Notes: generated by a model from the sequence alone, not told the origin. A stretch of DNA of 64,000 nt from Spirochaetaceae bacterium (GCA_017416145.1 JAFQDD010000012.1:1-64000); one strand, 5' to 3'. Shown: positions 19,412 to 29,177, numbered from the stretch's first letter. Numbers and translations: made by a program.

Positions 19412-19717
19412 TTACAATCTAATTGTAAGTAAAAATGAAAAAGATAGCAAAATACAAGCAAATAAAATCGCTAAAACATATAAAATTAACAAAAAAAGAT
19501 AAGACGGCTTTTTGAAACGGATAGCCCCAAGAATTACAGATATTGTTCCGAAGACGCTAAAAATGATTAGGGAAATACCTAGAATTTTAATCAGCTGTAA
19601 AATTGCTGTTAAAGTAGAATCCATAAAATTTTGGTAATTTCCAATAAAATAAAAAGATATGAGAGAAAGAGAAAAAAGCAAAAGAAAAATAACAAATCTT
19701 TTTAATAACCTAATCAA
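19412..19717 (-). CDS. Small membrane protein of unknown function
   Basis: The 101-aa product has three hydrophobic segments (about residues 8-26, 36-61 and 71-97) and no recognised motif. The start is TTG at 19717; AGGA lies 5 nt upstream and no earlier ATG exists, so TTG is well supported. It is the last gene of the rnz/ABC/GldFG unit, 18 nt after the DUF4340 gene, and may be an accessory membrane subunit of it. Confidence 0.7.
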   Translation of the reverse strand: MIRLLKRFVIFLLLFSLSLISFYFIGNYQNFMDSTLTAILQLIKILGISLIIFSVFGTISVILGAIRFKKPSYLFLLILYVLAILFACILLSFSFLLTIRL

Positions 19718-19735
19718 AATAAAATCCTAAAAGAC

Positions 19736-20665
19736 TTAAAAATCAAGACGAGATTTTGTCCAAGAACTAATTTCCAAAACATAATTTACAGAAGAATCCT
19801 TATCAGAAAAATTAGTTTTAACAAAATACTGCACACTTGATATACTATTAGTATAACTATAAATTTCTATATTGTAAAAAGTATTTTTAGAGGTTTTTGC
19901 AGTGATAGATTTTAAAAGTTTCATATTATCACTAGCTAAAATATCTTCTTGAAACAAGGTAGCACCTCGAAGTGAAAAAAGCCTATGAACCAAATCTGAA
20001 AAATCTTCATCACCAATTTTTTTTATTGTCTTAAAATTATCCTTTGAAAAATCCACAATTTCAATACTTTCGACTAAACTTTCACTTTTAGAATCCTGAA
20101 TAGGAATCAATTCCATTAAACCAAAAGTTTCTAACCGTGTATTAAAATACTGATACAAATCATTTTCCATAGAATAAACAGTATTTTTTCGATTTGTTTT
20201 TAGATAAATTCTAGTTCTGTCAGAATTTTCGATTCCAAAAAAAATCGAAGAAAACTCATTTTTGTTTCCAGCTAAATCTTCTTGAAAAAAACTAATATTA
20301 AAAGCTTCCCCTTCGGCTAAACCGTACTGAGAAAGATTTTCCGCCCTATTAGAAATTTGGAGAAGATTTCTTGTTTTTGAAAAATTTGTAAGCATTTGAG
20401 AAACAAGGTTGTTGTCAGCAAAAAAAACTAAATCTCCATAAATACAAAGCCAAATTTCACCTTTTTTTTGGAAATGTAGAGTATCAACAGAATCCCCAAT
20501 ATATATAGAATTTATTTTTTCCAAATATTTTTTGTTTAAAAGGGCGGTTTCCAAAGATTTTATGTTTTTCCCTTGATTTTTTAAAATAATCTTTGGCAAG
20601 GCTAAAATACTTAAGAAAATGATAATTAAGCCTAAAACTAAATCTACTTTTTTTGATTTTGTCAT
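19736..20665 (-). CDS. DUF4340-type protein of the GldFG cluster
   Basis: The 309-aa product has one N-terminal membrane segment (about residues 8-26), and the rest appears periplasmic. Its layout and position after a GldG-like gene match DUF4340 proteins, which accompany GldF/GldG ABC systems in several phyla. Its ATG overlaps the upstream stop by 4 nt. Function is unknown; a structural role with the GldG-like domain is inferred from context. Confidence 0.75.
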   Translation of the reverse strand: MTKSKKVDLVLGLIIIFLSILALPKIILKNQGKNIKSLETALLNKKYLEKINSIYIGDSVDTLHFQKKGEIWLCIYGDLVFFADNNLVSQMLTNFSKTRNLLQISNRAENLSQYGLAEGEAFNISFFQEDLAGNKNEFSSIFFGIENSDRTRIYLKTNRKNTVYSMENDLYQYFNTRLETFGLMELIPIQDSKSESLVESIEIVDFSKDNFKTIKKIGDEDFSDLVHRLFSLRGATLFQEDILASDNMKLLKSITAKTSKNTFYNIEIYSYTNSISSVQYFVKTNFSDKDSSVNYVLEISSWTKSRLDF

Positions 20666-22992
20666 TGTTTTTCACCTTGCAAAAATCTTTCTTTTGCTTT
20701 TTGATTTTGCACCTTTCGATATATGATTTGGAAAATGTAAAGAGCCAAAATCATCAATGGAACAAAAAGAAAGACTGTTAAATTGGTTAAAATCATCTGT
20801 TTTTTAAAATCTGATGAATCTGTAATTTTGTATAAACTTGTATTTGTTAAACCCTTGTTTTTCACTGAAATCAGATTTTCATTTCCTGAAAGATACAAAG
20901 CATTTGAAATCAGAAAGTTTAAGTTATTTGGACTGTTTGTGTTTTCAATTACCGTTGATGGAAAATATTGGTCTGAAATCACAGTAATTTTTGTATTTTC
21001 AATTCCATTTGTTAAATAATATGCAGGTAAATCTCCAGAAAAAGTTGCCGCAATTAAATATTGACCATTTTCTATATTTGACGGTTTCGTGTTTGCTGAA
21101 CTAAGGGGATCAGTTACAAAAGCCTGAGACTCTGTAATTGAGTACGGAGCTTGAAGCCAAGCAAGTTGACTTGTGAAAATAAGAGGCGTATATTCTCCAT
21201 TTCCTGTTTTTTTCAAAGTAATTGGACTACTCCAATATGATTCAAAACTGGAAAAGTTTTTTGTAACAATAAATTCATTATTAACAAATTGTGGCAAAGT
21301 TACTAGCCAAAATGGATAGTTCACATAAATCGAATTGTTATAATCTATAGAATTATCAGGATTTGTGGCATACATCCGAAGTCTATAATTTGAAATGTCT
21401 TGAATAATCTCATTTCCAATGGAAAATCCCCAAGTAGTAAGCATATCGATTATAGGGTCATATCCTTCGTTGGTGGCAGCCCAAGTTGAAGTTATATCTA
21501 CAGTATTTGGACTTACAGCAAAAAGAGCTTTTCCTCCCCGTTGCAGATAAGACTCAATTGAAACTGCGTCGTTTAATGTGAGTTTTGAAGAGCCTAAAAC
21601 AACCAAGCATTGATTTGGAGCAACAAAAGTTTTATCCAAATCTGGGGCAGAAATTATCTTTGGTGAAAAACCAGCAGACTCAAACCAAGGAATTACATAC
21701 GAGTATTCCTTATCAAAGGATAATCCATTTCCAGAAATCAACAAAGCTTCCATTTGAAAATTTGATGACAAAGATTTTATTCTGGTTAAGAGATTGTATT
21801 CCAATTCAGAAGTTGAAATCACAAAGGGAATAGTTTTGTATTTTCCAGAATATTCTAGCAAAATTGATGAATACACTTGTACAAAAGAAGTTTTATTTTC
21901 TTCTGTAGTTTGGATTTGTTGACTTACAATGCCCAAATTAGCAAGAGCATTTTCTAGAGATTTTTCCTTGGGATTTACAACTTTAACAGAAATTAATTTA
22001 TTTTTGTAGGATAATTGATACAAAAAATCCTTCACATCTCTAACTTGAGGATAAATGTTTTCGAGTTCTGGAGACAAATAATATGTAATTTCTAACGGAG
22101 AAAGCAGATTTTCCAAAGTTTCAGAAGAATCTTTTTCAAGGGTAAATTGCTTTTCTGAAGTTAAATCTAATCTTGTGTAATATAAAGTCGAATTTAATAT
22201 TAGCAACAATGCAATAATTGGGAAAAATATAACCTGTTTATTAAAATTACCTTTTTTTCGAGAATCAATGTGATACACAGTCAAAACACAAAATAAAGCT
22301 GACAAAATCACATAAAACAAGCAATCACGTGTATCCAAAATGCCCTTACTTGCAGCATCAAAATGCCAAGACACAGACAAACTTCTGGCAAAAGTAGCTA
22401 AAAAACTTGGTAAGTTGAAATACAAAGGTAAAAAATGGGAACTATTTATAATTGCTAAAATGACTGCCGCTGAAAAAAATGCCAACGCCTTGTTTTGAAA
22501 AAAGGAAAAAATAAACAAACACAAGGAAATGACACAAGAACCATAGAGAAAAATCACAAAATATCCAGTAAAAACAGAAGAAAAGGAAACATTTCCAAAA
22601 GAATTTGTGAAAAATACCACCGGAATTGTAAAAATTAAGATAAATAAAAAGAGCAAAATGAGAGCTAAAAATTTTACAAAAACTTTTTTTGTGGTGGAAA
22701 TTGGAAAACTTTCAAAGGTATCATTTTTTAGATTCCAAACATTCATTGTTAAAGTTGGAATAACTAAAATGCAAATATATGGCATTGATAAAAAAAACTG
22801 GCTTAAACTTGAAGAACCAAAATCCAAAGAAAAAAAGTTTCCAGCTATAAAGTGGAAAAAACTTGTTATTATCACAAAAAAAATCGCTGCCACATAAAAC
22901 AACTTTTGTTTAAGGATAATTTGTAATTCTCTTTTCAACAAAAATAAAGAAAAGGCTGTCATTTTTTCATTTTTATCTTTTATATTTTCCAT
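20662..22992 (-). CDS. ABC-2-type permease fused to GldG-like domain
   Basis: The 776-aa product combines two proteins that are often separate. Residues 1 to about 250 form a polytopic ABC-2 permease (GldF-like) with six or so membrane segments. From about 255, YYTRLDLTSEKQFTL opens the GldG-like ABC_transp_aux domain in the periplasm, and a final membrane segment lies near 735-757. It works with the ATPase 17 nt upstream. Such systems are linked to gliding in Bacteroidetes, but in spirochaetes the cargo is unknown. No Shine-Dalgarno site is clear; the ATG at residue 11 is an alternative. Confidence 0.85.
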   Translation of the reverse strand: MENIKDKNEKMTAFSLFLLKRELQIILKQKLFYVAAIFFVIITSFFHFIAGNFFSLDFGSSSLSQFFLSMPYICILVIPTLTMNVWNLKNDTFESFPISTTKKVFVKFLALILLFLFILIFTIPVVFFTNSFGNVSFSSVFTGYFVIFLYGSCVISLCLFIFSFFQNKALAFFSAAVILAIINSSHFLPLYFNLPSFLATFARSLSVSWHFDAASKGILDTRDCLFYVILSALFCVLTVYHIDSRKKGNFNKQVIFFPIIALLLILNSTLYYTRLDLTSEKQFTLEKDSSETLENLLSPLEITYYLSPELENIYPQVRDVKDFLYQLSYKNKLISVKVVNPKEKSLENALANLGIVSQQIQTTEENKTSFVQVYSSILLEYSGKYKTIPFVISTSELEYNLLTRIKSLSSNFQMEALLISGNGLSFDKEYSYVIPWFESAGFSPKIISAPDLDKTFVAPNQCLVVLGSSKLTLNDAVSIESYLQRGGKALFAVSPNTVDITSTWAATNEGYDPIIDMLTTWGFSIGNEIIQDISNYRLRMYATNPDNSIDYNNSIYVNYPFWLVTLPQFVNNEFIVTKNFSSFESYWSSPITLKKTGNGEYTPLIFTSQLAWLQAPYSITESQAFVTDPLSSANTKPSNIENGQYLIAATFSGDLPAYYLTNGIENTKITVISDQYFPSTVIENTNSPNNLNFLISNALYLSGNENLISVKNKGLTNTSLYKITDSSDFKKQMILTNLTVFLFVPLMILALYIFQIIYRKVQNQKAKERFLQGEKQ

Positions 22993-23009
22993 AATCTTTA
23001 AATATTAAC

Positions 23010-23732
23010 CTATTTTTTTTCAGAAGCCAAAACTAAAAAAGCTTTTTCTAAGTCATCTGTCTTAGTTTTTTGACAAATTTCATCTACAGTTCCAGTAATA
23101 ATCACTTTTCCCTTGTGTAATATTACAATCTCGTCACACAATTCTTTTGCTTCTTGCATTAAATGAGTCGAGAGCAAAATCGTTTTTTCTTTTCCAAGTT
23201 TTTTGATTAAAGCTCTCATTTCAACAATCTGCATAGGATCAAGACCTGAAACAGGTTCATCAAGAATCAAAACCTTTGGATCGTGAACCAAGGCCAAAGC
23301 AAAGGAAAGTCGTTGTTTATATCCCTTTGATAAAGTTCCCACATTCTTTAGAAAAACATCTTTCAAATCCATTATGGAAATCACTTTTTCGATTTGTTGA
23401 TTTACAAGAGGCTTTTGATTTTGTAATCGCAACTCTGCAACTTCTTTTATCAACTCATAAACATTGTAATAATTTGGATATTCAGCATTTTCACTAACAT
23501 AACCAATAAGTTTTTGAGCCTCAACTGTTTTTTCTTCCACAGAAATGCCATTTACCAGTATTTTTCCAGAACTTGGATAATGAACTCCACAAATAGCCTT
23601 GATAATTGTAGATTTTCCAGCTCCATTTGGACCTAGTAATCCTGTAATTTTGCAATCTTTACAGAGGAAATTTACATTTTCACAGGCTGAAAAATTTTTA
23701 TATTTTTTTTGAAAATCTACAAGTTCTATCAA
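23010..23732 (-). CDS. ABC transporter ATP-binding protein (GldA-like)
   Basis: The 240-aa cytoplasmic ATPase has Walker A GPNGAGKST (34-42), signature LSKGYKQRLS, Walker B VLILDEPVSGLDP and the H-loop STHL. It should energise the permease/GldG fusion directly downstream. The start is TTG at 23732 with AAGGA about 7 nt upstream; no in-frame ATG lies before the Walker region. It follows rnz by 14 nt. Confidence 0.92.
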   Translation of the reverse strand: MIELVDFQKKYKNFSACENVNFLCKDCKITGLLGPNGAGKSTIIKAICGVHYPSSGKILVNGISVEEKTVEAQKLIGYVSENAEYPNYYNVYELIKEVAELRLQNQKPLVNQQIEKVISIMDLKDVFLKNVGTLSKGYKQRLSFALALVHDPKVLILDEPVSGLDPMQIVEMRALIKKLGKEKTILLSTHLMQEAKELCDEIVILHKGKVIITGTVDEICQKTKTDDLEKAFLVLASEKK

Positions 23733-23746
23733 AGTTTAATCCTTTT

Positions 23747-24673
23747 TTAGTCTTTATTTGGAATTTCAAAACTCATTCTATCTTTTGAAAGAATTGTGTT
23801 TGGAAAAACTTCTTTTGCTTCATCTAGCAAAACCTTAAGTTCAAAATCTGTGTACCGTGGGCTGTAGTGAATTAAAGCCATTTTGTCAACTTCAGCATCT
23901 TTAGCAATTTGAGCAGCTTGAGTTGATGTCATGTGTTTTTTTTCTGCAGCTTGATCTTCAAAGGCTTTTTCAAACATTCCTTCACAGAAAAGCAAGTCTG
24001 AACCTTGAACTTCTTTTGCAATGCTTGGAAGATACATTGTATCTGTTACATAGCTAATTTTTCTGCCAGAACGCTTTGGTCCCATAACCTGTTCTGGTTT
24101 TACGATCGAGCCATCAGTTGCTTCTACACATTCTCCGTGCTGAAGCTTTGAAAAAAGTGGACCGCATGGTACACCTAATTCCATTGCCTTTTGTGGATTA
24201 AACTCTCCGGGGCGATCAAGCTCTTCTAAAGTATAGCCAACGCAGGTTTTTGTATGCTTTAGAGGAAAAGCTCTGATGTAAAAATCCTCTCCAGAGTGAA
24301 CAATTCCAGGTTCTGTAATTTCTTTTACCACAATAGGATAATTGATATACATATCCAAAACCTTTCGGCTTGTTTCAATATATTCAGCAATTTTTGGAGG
24401 TCCGTAAATATACAAAGGCTCTGTTCTGTCCACTTGGGAAGAAAGCATTAAAATTCCTGGCAAACCTGTTACGTGGTCTGCATGAGTATGACTTACAAAA
24501 ATTGCGTTGATTTTCTTCCATTTCAGATTTAATCGTTTCAAAGAAACCTGAGTTCCTTCTCCACCATCAAACAAGAACAAATCACCTTCTCGTCTAATTA
24601 AAACTGATGTTAAATGTCGGTATGGAAGTGGCATCATTCCACCACAACCTAAAACAAATGCTTCTAAATTCAT
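23747..24673 (-). CDS. rnz: Ribonuclease Z
   Basis: RNase Z is the endonuclease that trims tRNA 3' ends, needed when CCA is not encoded, as for both tRNAs here. The 308-aa product has the metal motif SHTHADH (H62, H64, D66, H67), the early HLTSVLIRREG and GGEGTQ stretches, and the later YVTDT and HYSPRYTD motifs with their His and Asp ligands. Length is normal. No Shine-Dalgarno site precedes the ATG. A TATAAT box ends 9 nt upstream, but the -35 is weak. Confidence 0.94.
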   Translation of the reverse strand: MNLEAFVLGCGGMMPLPYRHLTSVLIRREGDLFLFDGGEGTQVSLKRLNLKWKKINAIFVSHTHADHVTGLPGILMLSSQVDRTEPLYIYGPPKIAEYIETSRKVLDMYINYPIVVKEITEPGIVHSGEDFYIRAFPLKHTKTCVGYTLEELDRPGEFNPQKAMELGVPCGPLFSKLQHGECVEATDGSIVKPEQVMGPKRSGRKISYVTDTMYLPSIAKEVQGSDLLFCEGMFEKAFEDQAAEKKHMTSTQAAQIAKDAEVDKMALIHYSPRYTDFELKVLLDEAKEVFPNTILSKDRMSFEIPNKD

Positions 24674-24763
24674 AAGGTCTGTATTATATATAACATTCTT
24701 TTTTTTGAATAGTAACCTATGATGTTTAAAATTGTCTTAAAAATAATAAAAAAGTAAAGATTA

Positions 24764-24792
24764 TTGACACTTACCATTTTAAGAGTTAGTAT
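24764..24792 (+). promoter_or_regulatory. Promoter of the nicotinamidase gene, predicted leaderless start
   Basis: TTGACA (24764-24769) and TAGTAT (24787-24792) are 17 nt apart. The ATG begins 6 nt after the -10 box, so transcription should start at the start codon. No Shine-Dalgarno site is present at a working distance. Confidence 0.82.
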
Positions 24793-24798
24793 GTTTGT

Positions 24799-25590
24799 AT
24801 GAGTAATCTATTACTAATTATCGATCCACAAAATGATTTTTCAAATCCAAAAGGTACTTTATATGTACCAGGTGCAAGTGAAGATTGTAGTCGTCTTGCT
24901 GATTTTATAAATAAGAATTCATCAAAAATCAATTCTATTCAGATAACTTTGGATTCTCATCCTAGTTATCACATTGCACATCCCTATTTTTGGGTTGATG
25001 AAAACGGAAACAATCCAGCACCATACACAATTATCACACATCAAGATTTTTCAAAAGGATTATTTAAACCAGTTGATATTTCTCTTGAACGCAAGGTTGA
25101 AGAGTATCTTTTGGCTTTAGAAAATCGCGGAAGATATAATTTGTGTATTTGGCCTCCACATTGTTTAACAGCAACTTGGGGATATTGTGTTGAAGACCAA
25201 GTTTGGGAAGCAGCTCATAGATGGGAACTTTCAAATATTGGAAAAAACGTAGACTTTGTGAAAAAAGCCATAAATCCTTTAACAGAACATTACAGTGCAA
25301 TTCAAGCAGAAGTTCCTGATCCAAACGACGCTTCTACAAGAATTAATTTTGCATTTATCGACAAACTAAAAGAATACGAACACGTGATTATCGCTGGAGA
25401 AGCTCTTTCCCACTGTGTTGCAAACACAATTCGAGATTTATGTGTTTATATTCCTGCTTATAGAATGATTGTATTAAGTGATTGTACATCAAATGTTGGT
25501 GGTTTTGAGCAAGTTGGCAATGATTTTGTAAATGAATACAGAGCAAAAGGCGTACAATTTGTTGATTCAAAATCTTTAATTTTAGACTGA
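24799..25590 (+). CDS. Nicotinamidase (isochorismatase superfamily)
   Basis: The enzyme hydrolyses nicotinamide to nicotinate for NAD salvage. The 263-aa product has catalytic D9 in LIIDPQNDF, metal ligands in LDSHPSYH (D52, H54 and a following His), the WPPHC stretch (118-122), a candidate catalytic Lys at 155/156, and nucleophile C206 in EALSHCVANTIRDL. It is longer than the roughly 200-aa bacterial norm, with extra sequence before the central Lys. It is a single-gene unit with its own promoter and terminator. Confidence 0.88.
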   Translation: MSNLLLIIDPQNDFSNPKGTLYVPGASEDCSRLADFINKNSSKINSIQITLDSHPSYHIAHPYFWVDENGNNPAPYTIITHQDFSKGLFKPVDISLERKVEEYLLALENRGRYNLCIWPPHCLTATWGYCVEDQVWEAAHRWELSNIGKNVDFVKKAINPLTEHYSAIQAEVPDPNDASTRINFAFIDKLKEYEHVIIAGEALSHCVANTIRDLCVYIPAYRMIVLSDCTSNVGGFEQVGNDFVNEYRAKGVQFVDSKSLILD

Positions 25591-25610
25591 TAATCTGTCT
25601 TTAAAAAGCG

Positions 25611-25650
25611 AAAAGCTGTTTTCTGTAATGGAAAACAGCTTTTTTTGTGT
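25611..25650 (+). terminator. Intrinsic terminator after the nicotinamidase gene
   Basis: A 13-bp stem (25611-25623 with 25631-25643, AAAAGCTGTTTTC) with a 7-nt loop is followed by a T-rich run. The A-rich other side may let it work for the minus strand as well. Confidence 0.9.
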
Positions 25651-25661
25651 TTTTTTTATTT

Positions 25662-25689
25662 GAAATAGTCTACTTTTATAGACTATTTC
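25662..25689. other. 11-bp perfect hairpin between convergent genes
   Basis: GAAATAGTCTA (25662-25672) pairs exactly with 25679-25689 over a 6-nt loop. It lies 18 nt beyond the femAB-like stop. Neither side has a U-run, so it may protect the 3' end rather than terminate. Confidence 0.55.
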
Positions 25690-25707
25690 AGAAAGATTCT
25701 AAAAAAA

Positions 25708-26823
25708 TTACTTACCTTTCTTTTTAATAAACAACTTCTTCACTTTTTTGTAGTAAAAAGCTCGTAATTTTTCTGCAAGAGAATAACAGTTGTAAATCCC
25801 CTTTTTCAAAGGCACATCCAAACTTCCTATTCTGTGAATTATACACTCATCGCCACCGAATCCGGTTTTAAATCGATATAATCCATACATGGGATGATTT
25901 TCATCGTTTTCTGGTGGGATTCCATAAAAATCATATTGCTTTGAACCAAAGGCTTTTGCTTGTTTAATTGCTTCCCATTGCAAAAGATAAGTTGCCATTA
26001 AATTACGTTTTAAGTTGCTAGAAGCTCCATAAAGATAAACGGCTTCTGTTTCGGTAAAAAGCGTAATAATTCCAGCTAGAACATCTCCTTCGTGTTTTGC
26101 CACAAACAAAGAAACTTCAGCTTTTTCTGTGTTTTCTGAAGAAAGTTCTAGCAAACTTTTGTAATAATTCTTTCCGTGAACAGCAATTCCGTCTCTTGTG
26201 GCAGTTTCTGTAAAGATTTTATAAAAATCTTCAATTGCTTCTGCACCACATTTTTCTATGGTAACGCCCTTTTTTTCCGCCAAACGAACATTGTATCGCC
26301 ACTTTGATTTCATACTTGAAAGCAATTCATCTTCTGATTTTAAAAGATTCAAAATAACAGTATCTGGAGGCTGAATGTCTGTTAAAGCTGGAGTAATTTC
26401 CCTCTGAATCTGTTTTACAAGGTTTAAGAAGTCGTTTTTTGCCTCTAAAGAGTAAAAATCAATTGGGGGATCAATTCTTAAACAAAATGTATTTTTCGGA
26501 AGGTGATTTTTTAACTCTTCTTTAAACTCAACTAAAAAATTCACATATTCCACAGAATCATAATGAAATCCTTCCTGAGTAAAGGTAGAAAAAGAAACAC
26601 CCAAGGGAATATAAGCTAGAGTAAATTTTTTCGCAAAATTTCTTAAAAGTACAGAAACATAAAAATCTCCAAGAAAGGAAGTTCCCTTAAAATAAAGATT
26701 TTTCCAACCGTGGAGACTTTTAAAATTTGCCCAAAATTTTGTTTGCAAAAAATGAGGTTTAGGCTCCAATTGATTTTTAGAATCGTCTTGAAAATCAACT
26801 GGAGTTAAATTGATATTAAACAT
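25708..26823 (-). CDS. FemAB-type peptidyl/aminoacyl transferase
   Basis: FemA/B/X-like enzymes add amino acids from aminoacyl-tRNA to peptidoglycan precursors or other acceptors. The 371-aa product has the duplicated GNAT-like fold with family stretches MKSKWRYNVRLAEKKGV, TATRDGIAVHGKNYY, AVYLYGASSNLKRNLMATYLLQWEAI and KQYDFYGIPP. It shares the base at 26823 with the metG stop, so translation is coupled. Pairing with an aminoacyl-tRNA synthetase gene fits a tRNA-dependent transferase, though the amino acid used is unknown. Confidence 0.87.
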   Translation of the reverse strand: MFNINLTPVDFQDDSKNQLEPKPHFLQTKFWANFKSLHGWKNLYFKGTSFLGDFYVSVLLRNFAKKFTLAYIPLGVSFSTFTQEGFHYDSVEYVNFLVEFKEELKNHLPKNTFCLRIDPPIDFYSLEAKNDFLNLVKQIQREITPALTDIQPPDTVILNLLKSEDELLSSMKSKWRYNVRLAEKKGVTIEKCGAEAIEDFYKIFTETATRDGIAVHGKNYYKSLLELSSENTEKAEVSLFVAKHEGDVLAGIITLFTETEAVYLYGASSNLKRNLMATYLLQWEAIKQAKAFGSKQYDFYGIPPENDENHPMYGLYRFKTGFGGDECIIHRIGSLDVPLKKGIYNCYSLAEKLRAFYYKKVKKLFIKKKGK

Positions 26824-29177
26824 TAGTGAACTTCACCGTTTACTGTGTTTACAGTTGTAATTGCTTTTCCATCAGCAACTAAAGCTTTTCCGTTAATGTT
26901 TACAGCTTTTTCTGTTACAGAAATTGGCACTTCAAAGAAAGTATCTGCATCCACTACTTCAGCTTTTGCAAAAGCTGGATCTGTGCCTTCTAGAACTACT
27001 GGAGTTCCTGGAGCTGCCCAAGAACAATCTAGAACTTCTACACATTCTTTGCCATCAGCATCTGTGTAGTCAGCGGCTAGAAGCATACCACGGCTTTCAA
27101 TTCCTCGAAGTTTTCTTGGTTTTAGGTTGTCTGCAATTACAACATGTTTTCCAAGTAAATCTTCTTCTTTTAGATATGGAACTAATCCAGAACAAATAAT
27201 TCTTTCAACACCAGTTCCATCATCAAGTTTTTCAACATAAAGTTTTTCAGCGTCTGGGTGACGTGTAACTTCAATGATTTTTGCAACTTTTAGAACTACT
27301 TTTTCGTTGAAAATATCAATTTGTTGTTCTTTTGTTAGTGGTTCTTTTTTTGGAGCTTCTTTTTGTTCCACTTTCTTTTCCTTTTTCTTGTTTTCTTGCT
27401 TTTCAGGTTTTGCAGTAGATTCTTGATTTAGTCTATCTGCTTGTTTTCCAGAATAGCGTTCACGATAGGCGTCTGTTGTTGGGTTATCCATTGTTTTAAA
27501 GATAATTTCAGACTTATAAAGTTTGTCTAATCCTTCTAGTTTTCCTAAATCTGCCCAAGTTAAAGCACCTTCTTTGTTTGGTTTACCAATTTTTCCTGTA
27601 ACACCAGTTTTTCCAAAGAAAGATAAAACTTTTTCAGCATAATGTGGAAGATATGGATGAACCATAATCATTAAGTCTTTAATGATGTAAGCAAGGTTAC
27701 CAATTAAGTTGGCAGCAGCTTCAGGGTCTGTATTGCGAGTTTTCCATGGTTCTCCGTCTTGGAAAGCCTTATTTGCAATAGAAGAAATTGCAAAAATTTC
27801 GTGGAAAGCATCTTTTAGTTCAGACCATTCTAGAAGTTCTGTAACTTTTTGTTCCCCAGCTGTAATTTTTGCCCAAAGTTCTTCATCTTTTTTGAAACTT
27901 GGAATTACACCATCATAATATTTTGATATGAAGGTTGTTGTTCTATTTACAAGGTTTCCAAGATTTCCGATAAGTTCTGAATTCATCTTTTCTTGGAAAT
28001 CTTTCCACATAAATTGGAAGTCAGATTTTTCTGGACGATTGTAGAATGCATAAAAACGCCAAGCATCAGCTGGAATGCCAGATTCACGAGCATCTGTACC
28101 AAATACGCCGATTCCTTTTGATTTTGAGAATTTTCCGTTTTCGTAGTTCAAATACTCTGTACTAGACATATGATGTAACTTTGTCCAGTTTTTTCCAGAA
28201 CCAATCAAAGTTGAAGGGAAAATTACAGTGTGGAAAGGAATGTTGTCTTTTCCAATAAACTGGAATAAATCCACAGGGATTTTAGCCTTTTCTTCTGATG
28301 ATTCTGAAGGAAGCCACCAAGTTTTCCAGTCAAAAGCTTCTTTTGATTCTTCTTTTGCAAGTTTATCTGCCAAAGCCTTTGTAATAGAAATATATCCAAT
28401 TGGAGCGTCAAACCAAACGTAGAAAACTTTGTCTTCAAAGCCTTCTTTTGGAACAGGAATACCCCATTTTAAGTCTCTTGTAATAGCTCTTTCGTGTAAA
28501 CCGTCACGAATCCAAGCTTCTGTCATTTGGATAGCATTTTTAGCCCACTTTCCATCTACAGAGGCAGATTTCATCCATTCTGCATATTCTGCTTGAATTG
28601 CTGGAAGGTCGATATATAAATGTTTTGTTGATTTTAGTTCAGGTGTTGCACCACAAGTTGAACAACGAGGAGCTTTTAGTTCTGTTGGTTCTAAAAGTTT
28701 ACCACATTTTTCACATTGATCCCCACGAGCATCTTCATAACCACAATGAGGACAAACGCCGTGAACATAGCGGTCAGCTAAAAAGCGTTCACATTCTGGG
28801 CAGTAAAGTTGTTCAATAGTGTTTTCTTTGATAAAGCCACGTTCATCAAGTTGGTTAAATAAAGATTGAACGATTTCAGTTTGTTGTGGAGTTGAAGTTC
28901 TTCCAAAATAGTCAAAATTGATTCCAAACCAATCATAAATATCTTTATGAATTGCGTGATAATAATTACATAATTCACGAGGTTTTTTATTTTCTTCTAA
29001 TGCTTTAGTTTCTGTAGCAGTTCCGTATTCGTCTGTACCACAAATATAAAGAGTGTCATAGCCACGGCTACGGCAAAAACGTGCGAAAACGTCTGCTGAT
29101 AAAACTTGTAATAAGTTTCCTAAGTGAGGAACATTGTTTACATAAGGTAATGCGGATGTAATAAGTCTTCTATTCAT
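26823..29177 (-). CDS. metG: Methionyl-tRNA synthetase with C-terminal tRNA-binding domain
   Basis: MetG charges tRNA-Met. The 784-aa product has the class I signature HLGN at 18-21, a double zinc knuckle (CPEC, CPHC, CEKC, CSTC) in the connective region, and KFSKS for the KMSKS loop. A lysine/glutamate-rich linker near residues 590-625 leads to an EMAP/Trbp111-like tRNA-binding domain. No Shine-Dalgarno site is seen. The promoter -10 box ends 8 nt before the ATG, and an inverted repeat overlaps the start codon. Confidence 0.97.
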   Translation of the reverse strand: MNRRLITSALPYVNNVPHLGNLLQVLSADVFARFCRSRGYDTLYICGTDEYGTATETKALEENKKPRELCNYYHAIHKDIYDWFGINFDYFGRTSTPQQTEIVQSLFNQLDERGFIKENTIEQLYCPECERFLADRYVHGVCPHCGYEDARGDQCEKCGKLLEPTELKAPRCSTCGATPELKSTKHLYIDLPAIQAEYAEWMKSASVDGKWAKNAIQMTEAWIRDGLHERAITRDLKWGIPVPKEGFEDKVFYVWFDAPIGYISITKALADKLAKEESKEAFDWKTWWLPSESSEEKAKIPVDLFQFIGKDNIPFHTVIFPSTLIGSGKNWTKLHHMSSTEYLNYENGKFSKSKGIGVFGTDARESGIPADAWRFYAFYNRPEKSDFQFMWKDFQEKMNSELIGNLGNLVNRTTTFISKYYDGVIPSFKKDEELWAKITAGEQKVTELLEWSELKDAFHEIFAISSIANKAFQDGEPWKTRNTDPEAAANLIGNLAYIIKDLMIMVHPYLPHYAEKVLSFFGKTGVTGKIGKPNKEGALTWADLGKLEGLDKLYKSEIIFKTMDNPTTDAYRERYSGKQADRLNQESTAKPEKQENKKKEKKVEQKEAPKKEPLTKEQQIDIFNEKVVLKVAKIIEVTRHPDAEKLYVEKLDDGTGVERIICSGLVPYLKEEDLLGKHVVIADNLKPRKLRGIESRGMLLAADYTDADGKECVEVLDCSWAAPGTPVVLEGTDPAFAKAEVVDADTFFEVPISVTEKAVNINGKALVADGKAITTVNTVNGEVH

